Part shown: piece by piece, positions 22,851-35,507 of the stretch
How positions within the stretch are numbered: the stretch's first letter is position 1
Layout: each line of letters opens with the position of its first letter
Translations under genes and position numbers: made by a program
Notes under the pieces: generated by a model
Seen by the model: the letters and a program-made list of their open reading frames with translations, nothing else
Told to the model about the DNA's origin: nothing
The model's database searches: none
Assembly (NCBI GenBank): GCA_963932465.1
Contig: OZ010787.1
Span: 11,715,284 to 11,779,283, forward strand
Length of the DNA stretch: 64,000 nt
Reading direction: 5' to 3'
Source of the DNA: Maratus speciosus
Lineage: Eukaryota > Arthropoda > Arachnida > Araneae > Salticidae

Positions 22851-24511
22851 GGGGAGACCGGGGCAAGTTTTCCAACTTTTTAGATTTTTATTTTTGTATT
22901 TTTTATTTTTAACTATTTTGATATATACAAGATATCATTGTATTCCCTAGACCTTCCTGTACAAACTGGCGCAATTATTTTTCAAAAAACTAAATACACT
23001 TTTTCACAAAAAATAGTTAAGTCTAATCATGCTACGTTGGAAAATGTGCCCCGTATGCGGGGCAAGTTTTCCAGCCTACGAAAAATGGTCAGGGGCAAGT
23101 TTTCCAACTGTACTTTAAATGGTAAAACATCGGTAATAAATCTTGCTTGTTAATTAATAAGTATTTTTTATTGTGAACTAAATGCTCAGTAACATAACAG
23201 TAACATAAAAAACAGTTTTAATCCATTTGACATTTAAAGACGAAGGTCCAAACAGCTCCCTGGCCGGAATTGGATTTTTTTTCCCTCGCCCCTTTTATCT
23301 GATTCCTTTTGCAGTTTCCTTTTTTTTTTTTAGATGAATCTTTTTTTTTTCCATTTTCAGTTGATTTTTGACAGGAGAATCAGTATGTACAATACTTCCT
23401 ATTTTTTTCCACGCCGTGTTTGCCTGCTTAGGGCAGCCTTCGCAGAAGTCCTAATTTCTTCTGGTGTATGCAAAGCTTGTTTGGATGTAGAAGGAACGCT
23501 TTTTTCATAAGCAATAGGAAAATTTTGAGTAGAACTTAAGGAACAGCTTCTTTGGAAATGCTAGCCTGCGTTGGTGTAGAATGATTAGATGCTTTCGGTG
23601 TTGTTTTGTTTCTGCGAGGGGGGGGGGGGTGATTATTGAGGAAAGTTTCAAATCTTTTCAGGATTGTTGGTGCGGCAGGAGCTGGCCTGTCAGAAAAGTA
23701 GGATGGCATAAAAGCAGAGTTTGTAAATATTTCAGGATTTAGTATGAAAATTCTCTAACGTTTAAAACCCGCCATAATATTAACTGTTGATTAACGCCAG
23801 TTGAGCGGCTCTAAGCACGGTTAATTTGCTTTTTGAGGGGTTCATACTCACTGCGATCTCAGTGTGCTAGCTTATGACTATAAAGGCTTAATTAACAGAA
23901 AATGGATTCATTAAATGAACCCATTTTGGAAAAAAATGACATTTTATTATATTTTTGAATTTACCTTGTTTTTTATATTGATAGTTTTATTTAAATGACT
24001 AAATGATCAAACGGGTTCGTAGTATATATGGTTATTTGGCCGATTTTTTTATACAATAAAACTAGCTGATTTAGGAGGGGGGAGGTTTTCAAACGAGAAA
24101 CATGTTGGAAAACATGCCCCGTATGTTGTTGGAAAACCTGCCCCGTCGCCATATTTGAACTTTTACACTACCTGGACGAATACCGGTGTAAGTTATTTGC
24201 AAAACAAACGCATAGTTACCTGAAGAAAGAAACCTTTTTTTAGTGTATGCAATGTCAAAACAGTAAGTTTAACGCTAGTACGTTTTTTTTTACGTTTTAA
24301 TAAAGACCTAAAATTTTACAAACCGTTGAAAAAATGAAAAAAAAACAGCTCTCCAGACGAAGTGACAGCAGCTATTAAGCTATAACTTTTGTAGATGTTG
24401 TGTAAGATGTTGCCACTTCCAGTTCACTCGCTAGCGTCACCTAGCGGCTCATTTAAAAACTAAAGCGAGTTGGAAAACTTGCCCCTATGGAAAATGTGCC
24501 CCGGTCTCCCC
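22851..24511. mobile_element. TA-flanked pogo-like element with iterated end motif and transposase relic
   Basis: Ends GGGGAGACCGGGGCA and complement, with TA at 22849-22850 and 24512-24513. The motif GGGGCAAGTTTTCCAAC or its complement is repeated at about 22861, 23038, 23058, 23092, 24110, 24132, 24470 and 24485, clustered toward both ends as expected for transposase-binding sites. The interior encodes a decayed transposase C-terminus on the minus strand. Confidence 0.8.
23280..23720 (-). pseudogene. Relic of a pogo/CENP-B-type transposase C-terminus
   Basis: The minus strand reads, in shifting frames, RPAPAAPTILKRFETFLNNH, then NHSTPTQASISKEAVP, then SRQTRRGKKIGSIVHTDSPV and KNQLKMEKK. 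A basic patch followed by an (I/L)xTDSPVKNxL motif and a Lys-rich tail is typical of the C-terminal end of pogo/Jerky/CENP-B-like DDE transposases. Several stops and frameshifts interrupt it, and an 11-G tract at 23620-23630 breaks the frame. The DNA-binding and catalytic parts are gone. The family call rests on this short motif. Confidence 0.5.
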
Positions 24512-24824
24512 TAGTTTATGCATTTTTTTTTTTTTTTAAATCATGATGGAGTTACTGGAGTCAAAAGACTAGGGTTCATAAGGCTATGAAAGTGGTCTTT
24601 TCAATGGTGAAATTTCTTCTAAAAAGTTTTTTATATAACATTTTTCCTTATTTATTACATTTATTATATTTATTCAATATTATATACTATTTAGGCTAAC
24701 TGAAATTGTTAAACTGATCCTTTTTGGTGGTCAAACTTCGCTATTTTTACATTTTTGTGCTTTTTGTGCACATTTTATTTATTTCTCACAGAGCAAACGA
24801 AGAAATCATTTAGGTTTTTATATA

Positions 24825-25384
24825 CAGGGTGTCCATAGTTAAGCGACCCAAAGTTGTTTACAGACGAAACTATTGGTCAGAAAGTTGTGAAATTTTATGA
24901 CGGACATAATAAAGAAATGGGAATTTGTTTGAGCTTAAAAAAATTTTAGTTCAAAATTTCGCCGCCAGAGGGTGTTTCTTTTAATGAATTACACCTTTTA
25001 AAAAGTTTTTACGCTTTATTTTTTTTCAGATTAAATAAGACAAATATACAGACCGCCCCCTGAAAAAAAAAATAAAGCGTAAAACCTTAAAAAAGTTATT
25101 GGTGTTCGAATTAAATGGACCGTACAATCTCTGAAAAAAATCTACCTACGACAGCCGCCATTTTTTTCTCAGAGCTCAGGCTTAGTAATATTCAGTGGAC
25201 GGTGGCAAAAATGGGTAATTTATTTTAAAACGCCCTCTTGTGGCGAAATTGTGAACTAAATTTTTTTCGTTCAAACAAATTCCCATTCCTTCATTATGTC
25301 TGTCACAAAATTTCACAACTTTCTGACCAATAGTTTCATATGTAGACAACTTTAAAGTAGGGTCGTTTAATTATGGACACTCTG
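24825..25384. mobile_element. 560-bp mariner-type MITE
   Basis: Inverted ends CAGGGTGTCCATAGTTAAGC and (complement) CAGAGTGTCCATAATTAAAC, with TA at 24823-24824 and 25385-25386. Arms of about 170 bp share 'ctattggtcagaaagttgtg' and 'gggaatttgtttga'. A second, inner pairing ('aaaaataaagcgtaaaa') lies near 25010-25085. Non-coding. Confidence 0.8.
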
Positions 25385-25574
25385 TATATTTATGTTAAGA
25401 GTATAAGGATTTATGAAATATTAAAATAAAATTAGTAATTTAGTTCGCTCTTACATAAAAAAAATGATTACTTTACAAGATAAATAAAGCATATTATACT
25501 ATATACTTTATAATTTTTTATAAATTGATATTAAATTATTTTTTTAGCATTAATAATTAAATTATTTTACAGTA

Positions 25575-25945
25575 TCCCGTAAGGCATGGTGACGTTACAG
25601 CGACGTCGATGTGAAGTCACGCTGTGACTTTGTGACCGTCGATGTGACGTCACGTGACGTCGATGTGAAGTCATAGTGACTAGAATGTGAAGTCGTTATG
25701 GCCGTTTTAGAGCTCATTTGTGACGTCACATTGTGACCAATTTGTGAAGTCACGGTGAGACCAATTTGTGAAATATGTGTCATTTGTGACGAAATTATCA
25801 TTAACACTGTGATGATTCTGTGACGACAGTGACAATGTTGTGAAGTCACATTGTGACAATTTTGTGAAAATTGTGTGATTTGTGACGATTTTGTCATTAA
25901 CTTTGTGACGAATATGTGACTACAATGACAACGTTGTGACAGCGT
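25575..25945. repeat. Degenerate repeat rich in TGACGTCA and TGTGAAGTCAC
   Basis: Dozens of overlapping GTGAC/GTCAC words form variants of 'tgtgacgtcac' and 'gaagtcacattgtgac'. The palindrome TGACGTCA, the consensus CRE/ATF site, occurs several times. Related sequence lies at 32035-32272. The 121-codon minus-strand frame (25960-25595; Thr/Ser/His-rich) is a by-product of the repeat. Confidence 0.75.
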
Positions 25946-26067
25946 TAAGATGCAAGACATTTATTGAAAAATGAAATCGCTATTCGAGTCCAATCAATGA
26001 ACCTCGAAAACGGAGGCAGGAGTAATTATGAGTAAAAGAAAATTCTGAAGTTCACAGAAAAATTTCA

Positions 26068-27310
26068 GAATGTTTTTTTCACGATACTTTGTCGAAATTT
26101 GCGTTTTTTTCGTGATCCTTCGGCGAAATTCGTCTTATTTGCTCGATTTATTGTCAAAATTTCACGTTTTTTCCCTATCCTTTGACAAAACTCGCTTTTT
26201 TCGCTATGTTTTGATGAAATTCGCTTTTTTTCGCTATGCTTTGACGAAATTCGCTTTTTTCGCGATCCTTTGACGAAATTCACGTCTTTTCTTCAATCTT
26301 TTGATGAAATTGCGATTCTTAGATGAAAGTCACGTTTTTTTCACGACCTTTTGAAGAAATGAAAATTGTTTTTGCGCTCTTTTGACAAAATTCGCCTTAT
26401 TCGCGATTTATTAAAAAAAATTCGCCTTTGTTGCGGTCCATTGACGAAATTCGCATTTTTTCAACAATCCTTTGACAAAATTTGCTATTTTTAGATGAAA
26501 TTTGCTTTTTTTCCCACGATCTTTTGACGAAATTTGCATTTTTTCGCGATCCTTTGATGAAATTCACCTTAAATGCGAGATTTATTAAGTTTTGCGTTTG
26601 TCTCGGTCCTTTGACGAAATTCACGTTTTTTCTGCGATTCTTTAATCGAAATTCATCGTATTTGCACGATTTTATTGACACAATTTCACGTTTCTTTCGC
26701 TATCCTTTGACAAAATTTGCGTGTTATTCGTGACCTTTTGACAAAATTCGCGTTTTTTCTGCAATCTTTTGACAAAATTTGCGATTCTTAGATGAAATTC
26801 GTGTTTTTCCCATGATCTCTTGACAAAATTCACTTTTTTCCCGAGATTATTCGATGAAATTCTTTTTTTTCCGTGATTTTTTGAAGAAATTTAAGGTTTT
26901 TTTTCGCGTTTCTTTATCGAAATTCACGTTTATTCCGGGATTTTTTGAAGAAATTCGCGTTTTTTTTCGAGATCTTCTGGCAAAATTCGCGATCCCTTGA
27001 AGAAATTCGTCCCCCCCCCCCCCGTGATCCTTAGACGAAATCCGAGTGTTTTTTTAGATTCTTTGTCGAAATTCGCTTTTTCCCCAGTGAAAGGGACGCT
27101 TTTTCCCCTTAGACGAAATTTGAGTTTTTTCCCCAATTCTTTGTGGAAATTCGCTTTATTCCGCGATCTTTTGACTAAATTCGTGTTTATATCACGATCG
27201 TTTGACGAAATTCGTGTTTTTTTTAGCGACCTTTTGACGAAATACGCGTCTTTTTCGGTTACTATTTGCCAAAATTCACGGTGTTTTTCGGTCAAATTTT
27301 GGCGATCTCG
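26068..27310. repeat. Degenerate minisatellite, period about 30 bp
   Basis: About forty imperfect units of the form 'ttcgcgatcctttgacgaaattcgcgtttt', 28-33 bp apart in the best-ordered part. Open frames on both strands (for example 26065-26283, 26930-27295, 26997-27344) show the same low-complexity composition and arise because many units are near multiples of three. I do not treat them as genes. A run of 14 C lies at about 27010-27023. Confidence 0.85.
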
Positions 27311-28459
27311 AAATACTTTGCGATTTACGGAGTTAACGATCTAATGTATATTTTTAGGAACAAAAAGGAAATTTTAGGAGGTTTTTGGGAATTTTATGGA
27401 GTAAAATAGCAGTTAGGAAATTTAGGAATTTTAGGGGAAATGCGAGCCCTGAACAGTTGACGCCCCATATATATCATATACACACGTTTTATTATGCCAT
27501 ATACAGGGATATACAAATACATATATGCTTATTTGTGCCACTAACTAAATGATGCTTATTTGCAGTTTTTATTAATTCTGCAATTACTTACTGCTCCCTC
27601 TAGGACATTTTTTAAAGTTGCAGCACCCTGCTCTTTTTAACATAGGCGAAATACACCCTTTAAAAAAAAAAAAATAGTGAAATTCACCTTTAGTTGCAAT
27701 CAGAGATTTCTTGTAAAAAACTTCCCCATATCACAGTATTTTTAAACCGGCGTGCCCAAGACCTTGCAAAAATTATAGAACTTTATTTCTTTAGAAAATA
27801 CAAGCTATTGTTAAATCACGTCGCTATTTAATTGTATTTTTCAATTTGTAATTTATAAAATCCTTAAAAATTAATGTCACTTTATTCATCATATTAACAA
27901 ATTATATACTTTTTTCTTATATTATTACTAAACACATTACTAATACATTTACTCGTGAAGTAATGCTCTGTTTTAACTGAACTAGCATCCCTTTTTTCTA
28001 TAATGAATATTAAATTATCATTTTAGGAATTAAAGTATAAAAATAATTTTTTTCCTAATTAGAAAGTTAATTGTTGAAAAAATGATTAATTTCAAACATT
28101 GTCAACAATTTGATATTAAGTGCAGAGATTAATAGTTTTAATAACTGTAAATATGAAAAGTATTTAATACAGTTTTAGATAATTATTACAATATATCAAT
28201 GTATGTAACATTATTGCATACTGCTAATGAAAATTAATGGTGTTTTATAATCACTCTAATTACACTAACTAATAATTATAATTAAAGCTTAAAACATAGA
28301 TTATCTTAGCAATTAGAGGTTTAATTGTTTTAGAAAGCCCAAAGTATTGAAAGCTAGTCCGTGTTTTAATGCAGGAAAAAAAATCATAAAAATCCGATTT
28401 AAATTTTAAAAAATCTAAATCTGATTTAAATTTTAAAAAATCCAATTTTTTTTTTTAAT

Positions 28460-28514
<55 letters not shown>

Positions 28515-28899
28515 TATATGTATAATTCACCTTGACTTTAGGGTATGTTGCAAATATGCAGCACGGTGAGGTGATACAAAAGGTTAATTCACTTTATATC
28601 AAAGTCTGCTTGCAGTAAAACACATATTTAAAAACATCTTTTGGTTATTAAAAAATAACTTTAAAAATTGATTTCCAAAATTACATTTTTATTTATGAAA
28701 TTATATAGTAACAATAATAACAATTTTTACTGTCTAAGATTTTTAGGAAACAACAATCATTAAATGTTTATGCACTGCAGCTACTCTATTCGGAGTCTAA
28801 TGTGAAATTTTTTTATACAGTTCGTTTAGGATCTATCAAGCTAGATGTCCGTTGCCAAAACCATTATAGCTCTGATATTATCAAGAACAGTACAACTTC
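27311..28899. other. AT-rich DNA with simple repeats
   Basis: No gene. A short tandem of 'gatttaaattttaaaaaatc' occurs three times at about 28395-28445, before a poly-T tract at 28466-28510. Confidence 0.5.
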
Positions 28900-29245
28900 C
28901 CGTATTATAGAATACAGGAGAAAAACGTTTATTTTATTATTGAAATCTCTATTATATGTTTACAATTAACACACTTGACTAATAACACCAAAAAGCATTT
29001 TTATATGAAAATATCAATTATGTATTCAAATAAAGTTTTGAAATTCAATAGCAATACTTTCATATTAGCAACATTCCAAGACTTAATAGTCGAAGAAATC
29101 GCCAAAGATTTTACTACCCACAGCATTTTTTTTTTTTTAATTCTAATAGTTTTAGTAGTTTAAGCAAGCAGTTCAATTACATGTTTATAAAATTCGTGAT
29201 TAATTTATGTACATTTTTGATGATGTTTTTAATTTACTATAAAGG
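28900..29245. repeat. Direct-repeat copy 1 of a roughly 350-bp segment
   Basis: From 'cttcccgtattatagaatacaggag' to 'tgatgatgttttt' this aligns with 31549-31892 in the same orientation, with scattered substitutions and small indels. The 62-codon plus-strand frame here (28975-29163) is broken in the other copy. Confidence 0.8.
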
Positions 29246-31548
29246 TTTTAGAATAACGTGTGGTGAAAATTTCATATATACAGTCTGTAACAAATGCAGG
29301 TAATCCTATTTACTTTTATATGACACAGTAAAATAAAAAATAATGAAAATAATATAAAATAGTTAGCCATTTTTATGTGAATAAAGCATAAAAATTCAAA
29401 CCATAAGCACAAAATAGAAACACACATTGGATCATTATTATTATTATTATTTTATTTACAGGATTAGATGATAATTATAAATAACAAGCCCCCTTTAATC
29501 ATGTTTTCTAATAGAGTGTATAGTATAGATATTTTGAAATTTATGCGTATAAAACCATTCAGGAAATAAAATATTAAGAGTATCCAGAATAAAAAAAATA
29601 AATAATGAAATATATTTTACATTTTAGCTTCATTCATTCGAGTACATGGATGTTTTTTAATAATTAAAATCTTTCAATAAAACCATATTTAAATTCCCAC
29701 TGGGTAGCATAATTTCTATATTTGTCAACAAATTGAAACACCGGTTTACTTTGAAAACATTTCGTTCATAATGTTTAACTGAAAAGTTCTTAGCAGCTAA
29801 GAATATATCTTTATAAATTTTTATAACTTTTCTCACATCGAATAATATTTATTGACACTGATTTTTCGCCCCTTAATACTACAAGTGCATGATATCCTTT
29901 AAATTGTACTTCTCCATTATGTAAAAAAATTCTTATTTCTTCTAAATATATTTTCTGAACAGATATTAATTTTTAAATAAAAATGTGCAACGCAAATTGT
30001 TTCAGACTCTCAAAAAATTTTATTCTATAAAAAGGCCTTTTTATTTAGTACGTTAAAGACATTTAAATATTTGCTAATTATGTTAAACTTTGATTATAAT
30101 ATTTTTCTACGTCATTTTAAAGTTTGAGAAAACATATGATTTTAACCTATAATATATTAAAGGAAAACAAATCTGAGTAAAATAAATTTATATAATTGAT
30201 TTTAATCATCTGATTAAAATTGTTGATAGACAGTTATTTATATCAATAAATTAAATAATAAATCTACTAAACTTTATTAGGTTAATGAAATGTTTATAAG
30301 AAAGTACTAAAATCGTTATAATTTAAAGAAAAGCAAACTCTGAAATAAAATATTTTTTCATACCTTTTTCTTTCCTTGACGCCGTTCTTTAAATTCCGAT
30401 GTAATCCATGTTTTAGAAAGAACGAATTTTGGAAGTTGAAAATATCTCCAATAATAAATACAAAAGCAATGATGGGAATCATTTTAAACCACACCAAAGC
30501 TAGTGTACTTATCTCGAACAGATATTTTTGTCTAAAGTTCTTGGATTGATTATTCCTAGGAATTTTTTAGGTTAAATGTTTATATCTGACAGACTGCACT
30601 TTCACAACACTAACTATTGTCCAGCAAAAAAAGTCCCTCCGTCTATTCCAAAGATTAAACGCAATATGTTGCCTTTAATTGTTTTTATCGTCTGCGGTTT
30701 AGCGCTCTTTTTTTTTTAATCAAAGCAAAAAAACAGATGTCTTTTCCGTTCTTATACATTTATATGACGTAATATTTTTATAAGCATAGTTCCAATTCAA
30801 ATTTCTTGTTTCAAGAATTTTTTGATGCATTTAATTTTTTTTCGGTATGTTTCAAAATAGTTCATGTTTTAAGTTTTGTAAAGCTACTTTTTTGCGAAAT
30901 ATGACAATAATTATAGTATTACGGGAAGTATAACAAAATAAACAATGTTTACATTTTTCGAGTATTTAAAATTAATTTTAATATGCAATAATGCAAGATC
31001 TTTTGAAAATAGAAAAGTAAAGTTTATATTATACGTAGTAAACGTAAATATGTGCATAAAAAAGAAATAAAATAACTGGCGAAATAATGTTTTTAGTGGG
31101 GGAGGGGGGAGAATCAAGCTCTCATTACTCTTTTTTCTATTTTAATTTCCTCTAGAATAAAACAGCTTGTAAAATAACAGTATTTTTCGAAATGAATTTC
31201 TAGAAACAAAAAAAAAATTATATAAATATGAATAATTAATTATGCCATGCGTTTTGCATACATTTTGTATATTTTATTTTATATTCGGAAAAAGTTAAAT
31301 TTATTTTCAAAGTGTGACACAAGGAGCAAAAAAATTTTTTTTAAGAATTACTTAAAATAATTAAACACTAGCAGAAAAATTTATTACTGAAAATATGCAA
31401 GTGTTTTTATTTATTATAATAAAGCATTGCTTTATTACAAAACTCCGTCCCTTCCCATACCTACACACAAACAAAACTTTGCATTCTTCACCTGTGTATT
31501 AATTTCTGCCATTTCCGCTGATAAGAATAATTTATAAATAACAAACCA
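29246..31548. other. AT-rich DNA without a recognised gene
   Basis: No supported gene. A (TTA)n tract lies at about 29435-29452. The minus-strand frames at 30497-30294 and 31117-30911 are short, AT-driven and unsupported. Confidence 0.45.
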
Positions 31549-31892
31549 ACTTCCCGGATAATAGAATACAGGAGGAAAAGATTTTCTTATTATTGAAATA
31601 TCTAATATGTATTTACAGCTAATACATTTTTTTTAGATTGACCACTAATAACACCAAAAAACATTTTTATATGAAATATATCAATTATGTATTCAAATAA
31701 AGTTTTAAAATTCAATAGCGATACTTTCATATAAGCAACATTCCAAGAGTTAATAGTCGAAAGAATCGCCAAATATTTTACTACCTACAGCAGTTTTTTA
31801 AATTCAAATAGTTTTAGTAGTCTAAGCGAGCAGTTTGATTACATGTCTATTAAATTTGTGTTTTATTTATGTGCATTTTTGCTGAAGTTTTT
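31549..31892. repeat. Direct-repeat copy 2 of a roughly 350-bp segment
   Basis: Second copy of 28900-29245, about 2.65 kb away in the same orientation, sharing 'attatgtattcaaataaagtttt' and 'gcaacattccaag'. Two same-strand copies could be the ends of a decayed LTR-type element or a segmental duplication. Confidence 0.8.
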
Positions 31893-32029
31893 AATTTCGT
31901 TGTGAAATATTAGCCGGAAACAAACACTGAATTATTTTTATTGTTTGAAGTGAAAACGTTTTAATCTTAACATATGTTTTGTCACACTGTGAGTTTACAA
32001 TATGGTAGGTTTTTTTTTTTTCACATAAT

Positions 32030-32275
32030 GAGACGTACGTTACATGTAGTGAGATAACACTGACGTCACAATTTTTTTTTAATTGCCAGAAAAATATTTT
32101 TTACAGTAAATAACATGTTTTGAAGAATTTTTGTAATTTTTTAAAGTTTTCTAAGAAGTTCACATATCAGTCACAATGTGACATCACTGAGTGGTGGCAT
32201 TTTGGTCACAGTTGTGACGTGACCACAGTGACTTACAGTGACGTCACAATGACGTCACTGTGACCATGCATGCTA
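32030..32275. repeat. Second GTCAC/GTGAC repeat cluster
   Basis: Contains 'cactgacgtcacaa', 'gtcacaatgtgacatcac', 'gttgtgacgtgaccacagtgac' and 'gtgacgtcacaatgacgtcactgtgac'. Same word composition as 25575-25945, so probably the same repeat family. Confidence 0.65.
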
Positions 32276-33999
32276 TGAGGGAATGACTATTTATGTTAAG
32301 TCATTTTTAATGTCCCATTATAGAGAGTGCCCCCTTTTATTGTTGATTAATACCTCATTTCCAAACCGTTAGTTTTTGAAATATAGGTCCAATTACAATA
32401 ATGTTTGAAATTTTATTCTTTATCATATGAAAATCCATTTACTTCAAAATAGTTAATATTTTAAAAAGTCACGAAATTTTAATTTTTATACGGTCCGTGG
32501 CCCATTTAATTTATATTTCGAAAAGTTTTCTCCACAGTTTGATAAGCAAAATAACAAAAATTCTATTCTTCTACGCCCGATACTTATCAAGTTATGATAC
32601 GTTGATTTTTATTAATTCCTAGAGTTTTCTGGCGCGAAAATCGTTTTTTTTTTCCATGCAATATTGCTGGTGTCAGGACGGAATTTATGCAGGCGACCTT
32701 CAGTCGAGGATAAAATTAGTCTGCTGGCGGTATTTACCAGCGTTTTAGTCGTAAATTAACCAGAGGGTATATGCTAGGCTAGAGTCATGAACGTTCATGG
32801 TTAGAATATACGCTATAACTTTATTTGAGAAACAGGATATAAGGAGCTTTTAAAAAAAATCCAGAAGGGATACGGCGTACACCTCCGTACAGGGAGTGGG
32901 CTGATGGGGCTCCAGCTCCCCTCCAGATTTTGTCTAAAATATCAAGTTTAATTAAGAAAGTTTAGCAAAATGTAATGAAACCTGCTAAGATGAAATTCAA
33001 AAGGGACAGAAAAATATCCCGTTTTAGACAGGTTTTCATCTTAGAAAGTGTTATTTTGCAGAGACGAAGAAATAGCCATTTCAGCCAAATTTCTGTTATA
33101 TCACTCAGGTCTGTGATTTAAGGTAATGTATAAATTGGAAGTGTTGAAGGAGGTGAGGGGGGGGGGGGGGTAGGGTGATAAGCTCTTAAAAAGTTTTAAA
33201 TTTGCTGTTCACTTCGGTTTTTTTTTTTACTATCTATTGAGATACCTTTCAGTAGATAATTTTTACCATTCCATTTTAAAAAAATGTGGTATAACTATGG
33301 AATTATACTTGCAAAGGCGAAAACCTGCCAAAAACGAAATTCTTCCCGATCCCATGCGATTCCATTGTGTAATAGATGCGTTACCTGCTATGATAAAAAC
33401 CTGTAAAAGGAGAATTTTTCCATTTCTTGTGATCCCCTCATAGAAACCTTTATTATATCTCATCCCCCTCCGAATGATAAGTCTAGATATGCCACTGCCT
33501 CCGTATACCCTCCACTACACCCTTGGTATTTACTTTTGAATATTAGCACAGCGCACTTTCGCGTATGTGTTATTAATGTTTATTTGCAAACAATTCACTG
33601 CTCATCACAGTACGTTTTTTTTACGGTGACACAACACTTAAAATGAAAGTTTTCAGAAAATGCAAAAAACGTTTGAAAGAATTTAAATAAATTGTTTTTT
33701 CTTATTAGAATGGGTCGGGAAAAAAATGCGGAGCTTTTATATTTAGAATCTAAAACAGCTTATTTACTTTAATATGAGCTATATTAATCCCAGTAATAAG
33801 AAAATTTATAGGTAGTAGGGTTGTATAACGTCATAAGTGAAAAATGATAAAACTGTTCTAATTCGGACGTTTTAAATATATTCAAACCTGTTTCAATGGC
33901 AGATAGGTGAATTTGTTTGTGATTTACTCGATTCGAAAAATTATGCATTTTGAGTTGCGTCACTTTTCAAATACGAGTGCGATATATATGCTCATTTAT
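32276..33999. other. Intergenic DNA, nothing recognisable
   Basis: The part at 32330-32640 resembles 10300-10520 in word order ('tatacggtcc', 'taagttatattt..gaaaag', 'tccaca..tt'), suggesting an old shared repeat. A run of 15 G lies at about 33157-33171. Mirror-image open frames at 33237-33463 on the two strands are unsupported. Confidence 0.4.
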
Positions 34000-34337
34000 A
34001 TTGCAATATATAGTTTTTCATCTTAAACAATATTGTAGATTTCTTTTAAAAATCGAACTACCAAACTCAACCTGGACGTTTCAGACCTAACTTAAACCCG
34101 AAATATTGTTATTGTCCCAATGTAATAAGTAGAGTCAACCCAACCAACAACAAAATGCGAACCCATCCGACCCAAATCACGGGTCGTGTTGAGTTCGTGT
34201 AAAATGAGGTTAACCAACCTGACGCAGGACTGTAACCCACATTCATTTTAAATCTCATTATTGCCAATATCGCTTATTTTCACGCGCAGTAGACGATGAT
34301 ATATTAAATTTTTTAGGTGCCCTGTAAAAACAAAACA
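34000..34337. repeat. Dispersed repeat related to 21289-21844
   Basis: Contains 'tttttcatcttaaacaatattgt', ACCCGA/ACCCAACC-type motifs and 'agacgatgatatatt..aggtgccctgt', matching 21289-21560 in reverse. It abuts copy C of the other dispersed repeat. Confidence 0.5.
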
Positions 34338-35507
34338 CAAGCAGGAATTCTGCTTTTTCAGAATTTAGTGTCGCCCCCCGACGAGGAAAAAAATATTATT
34401 ATTATTACGAGGTGGAACCTATCGAATTTCGACGAAAGGAAATGTTTAAGAAGGAACTTTTTCATTAATTTATAATAAACCTACAAAATTAGTTATAATA
34501 AAAAAGGCATCTTATATAGGTTAGTCTAACTCTCAAACAAATATTCTTTTAACATAAGGTCACTACTGCTCTTCTATAAGGAGACTCTAAATTTTTGTAA
34601 AACTTTGCGTTTTATCAGTGTGTGATTTCAATTGCGTTATTTTCAAAAGTGAAGCATTTCCACCTGTGAAGAAGTTCAAACCCGCTGGAGTGAAAACTAT
34701 GCACTTCTACAAACTTATTTTAATTGTAAGACTTGAAACACACGATTTTATTTTATATAAAATGACTGATTTAAGACTTGAAATACACGCTTTCATTTTA
34801 TATAAAATGATGCCATTTGCATCCGCTGAAGAATGCCACATTTATGATCTAGTCTTAAAAACATCTAGAAAAGTATGCATAGGACGTCATTATCACGGAA
34901 TAATACACAAAATCGGCAAAAAGCGATCTCAAACTCGACAAAAAAAATCTGCTATCTAATGATTCGTATGCCTTCATTTGTTTGTAATGTTAATATGAAT
35001 ACTTAAAATTAAATATAGTTTATAATAATAGCTCCATGTTTCATTAGAAACCATTCATTTATATTTTTTCAAAATAGCACGTATTTTAATTACAATTTTT
35101 TTTCAGTTTTCATGAGAAAATGGCAGCAAATAGATATAGTAATCTATTATTTTCCAACTTTACTTTCTACAGAAATGGAGAATTCAAATTGCCACCATTA
35201 GAGAAATTGCATTAAAAATTACAAAATAATAATAATAATAATAATAAGATCTCAAAAATAAATTGAGATGCAGTTTTCGAACAAATTGCAGCTAATAGCA
35301 CTATTTTTTCCTATACGATGATGTAAGAATTGAAAATGTGCAATCCTTAGAAGTTTAAAAAATTGCAGTTGAGATTATCAGTATTTAACCGTACAATGAT
35401 ACATCTGCTTCGTTTTACGGCTCGCTTATGTAACGGAATAACATTACTTTTAGGGACGACACGTTTGTCCTTTAATTGTTACCCGAAAGAAATAGCATAT
35501 CGGGAGC
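34338..35507 (+). repeat. Dispersed repeat family, copy C (uninterrupted)
   Basis: From 'aagcaggaattctgctttttc' to 'gaaatagcatatcgggagc'. Colinear with copy A at 16028-18545 but without the hairpin insertion, so its TA at 35400-35401 is an empty site. The 113-codon plus-strand frame (34618-34959) includes a tandem duplication (LETHDFILYKM, LEIHAFILYKM) and is closed in copy A. I do not consider it a gene. Confidence 0.8.

Noticed and set aside
25595..27344. Several 70-121-codon open frames on both strands
   Set aside because: They lie entirely in low-complexity repeats, with overlapping frames on opposite strands and periodic composition.
34618..34959. 113-codon plus-strand frame as a gene
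   Set aside because: It lies in a dispersed repeat, and the same region is closed in the copy at 16.3-16.6 kb.
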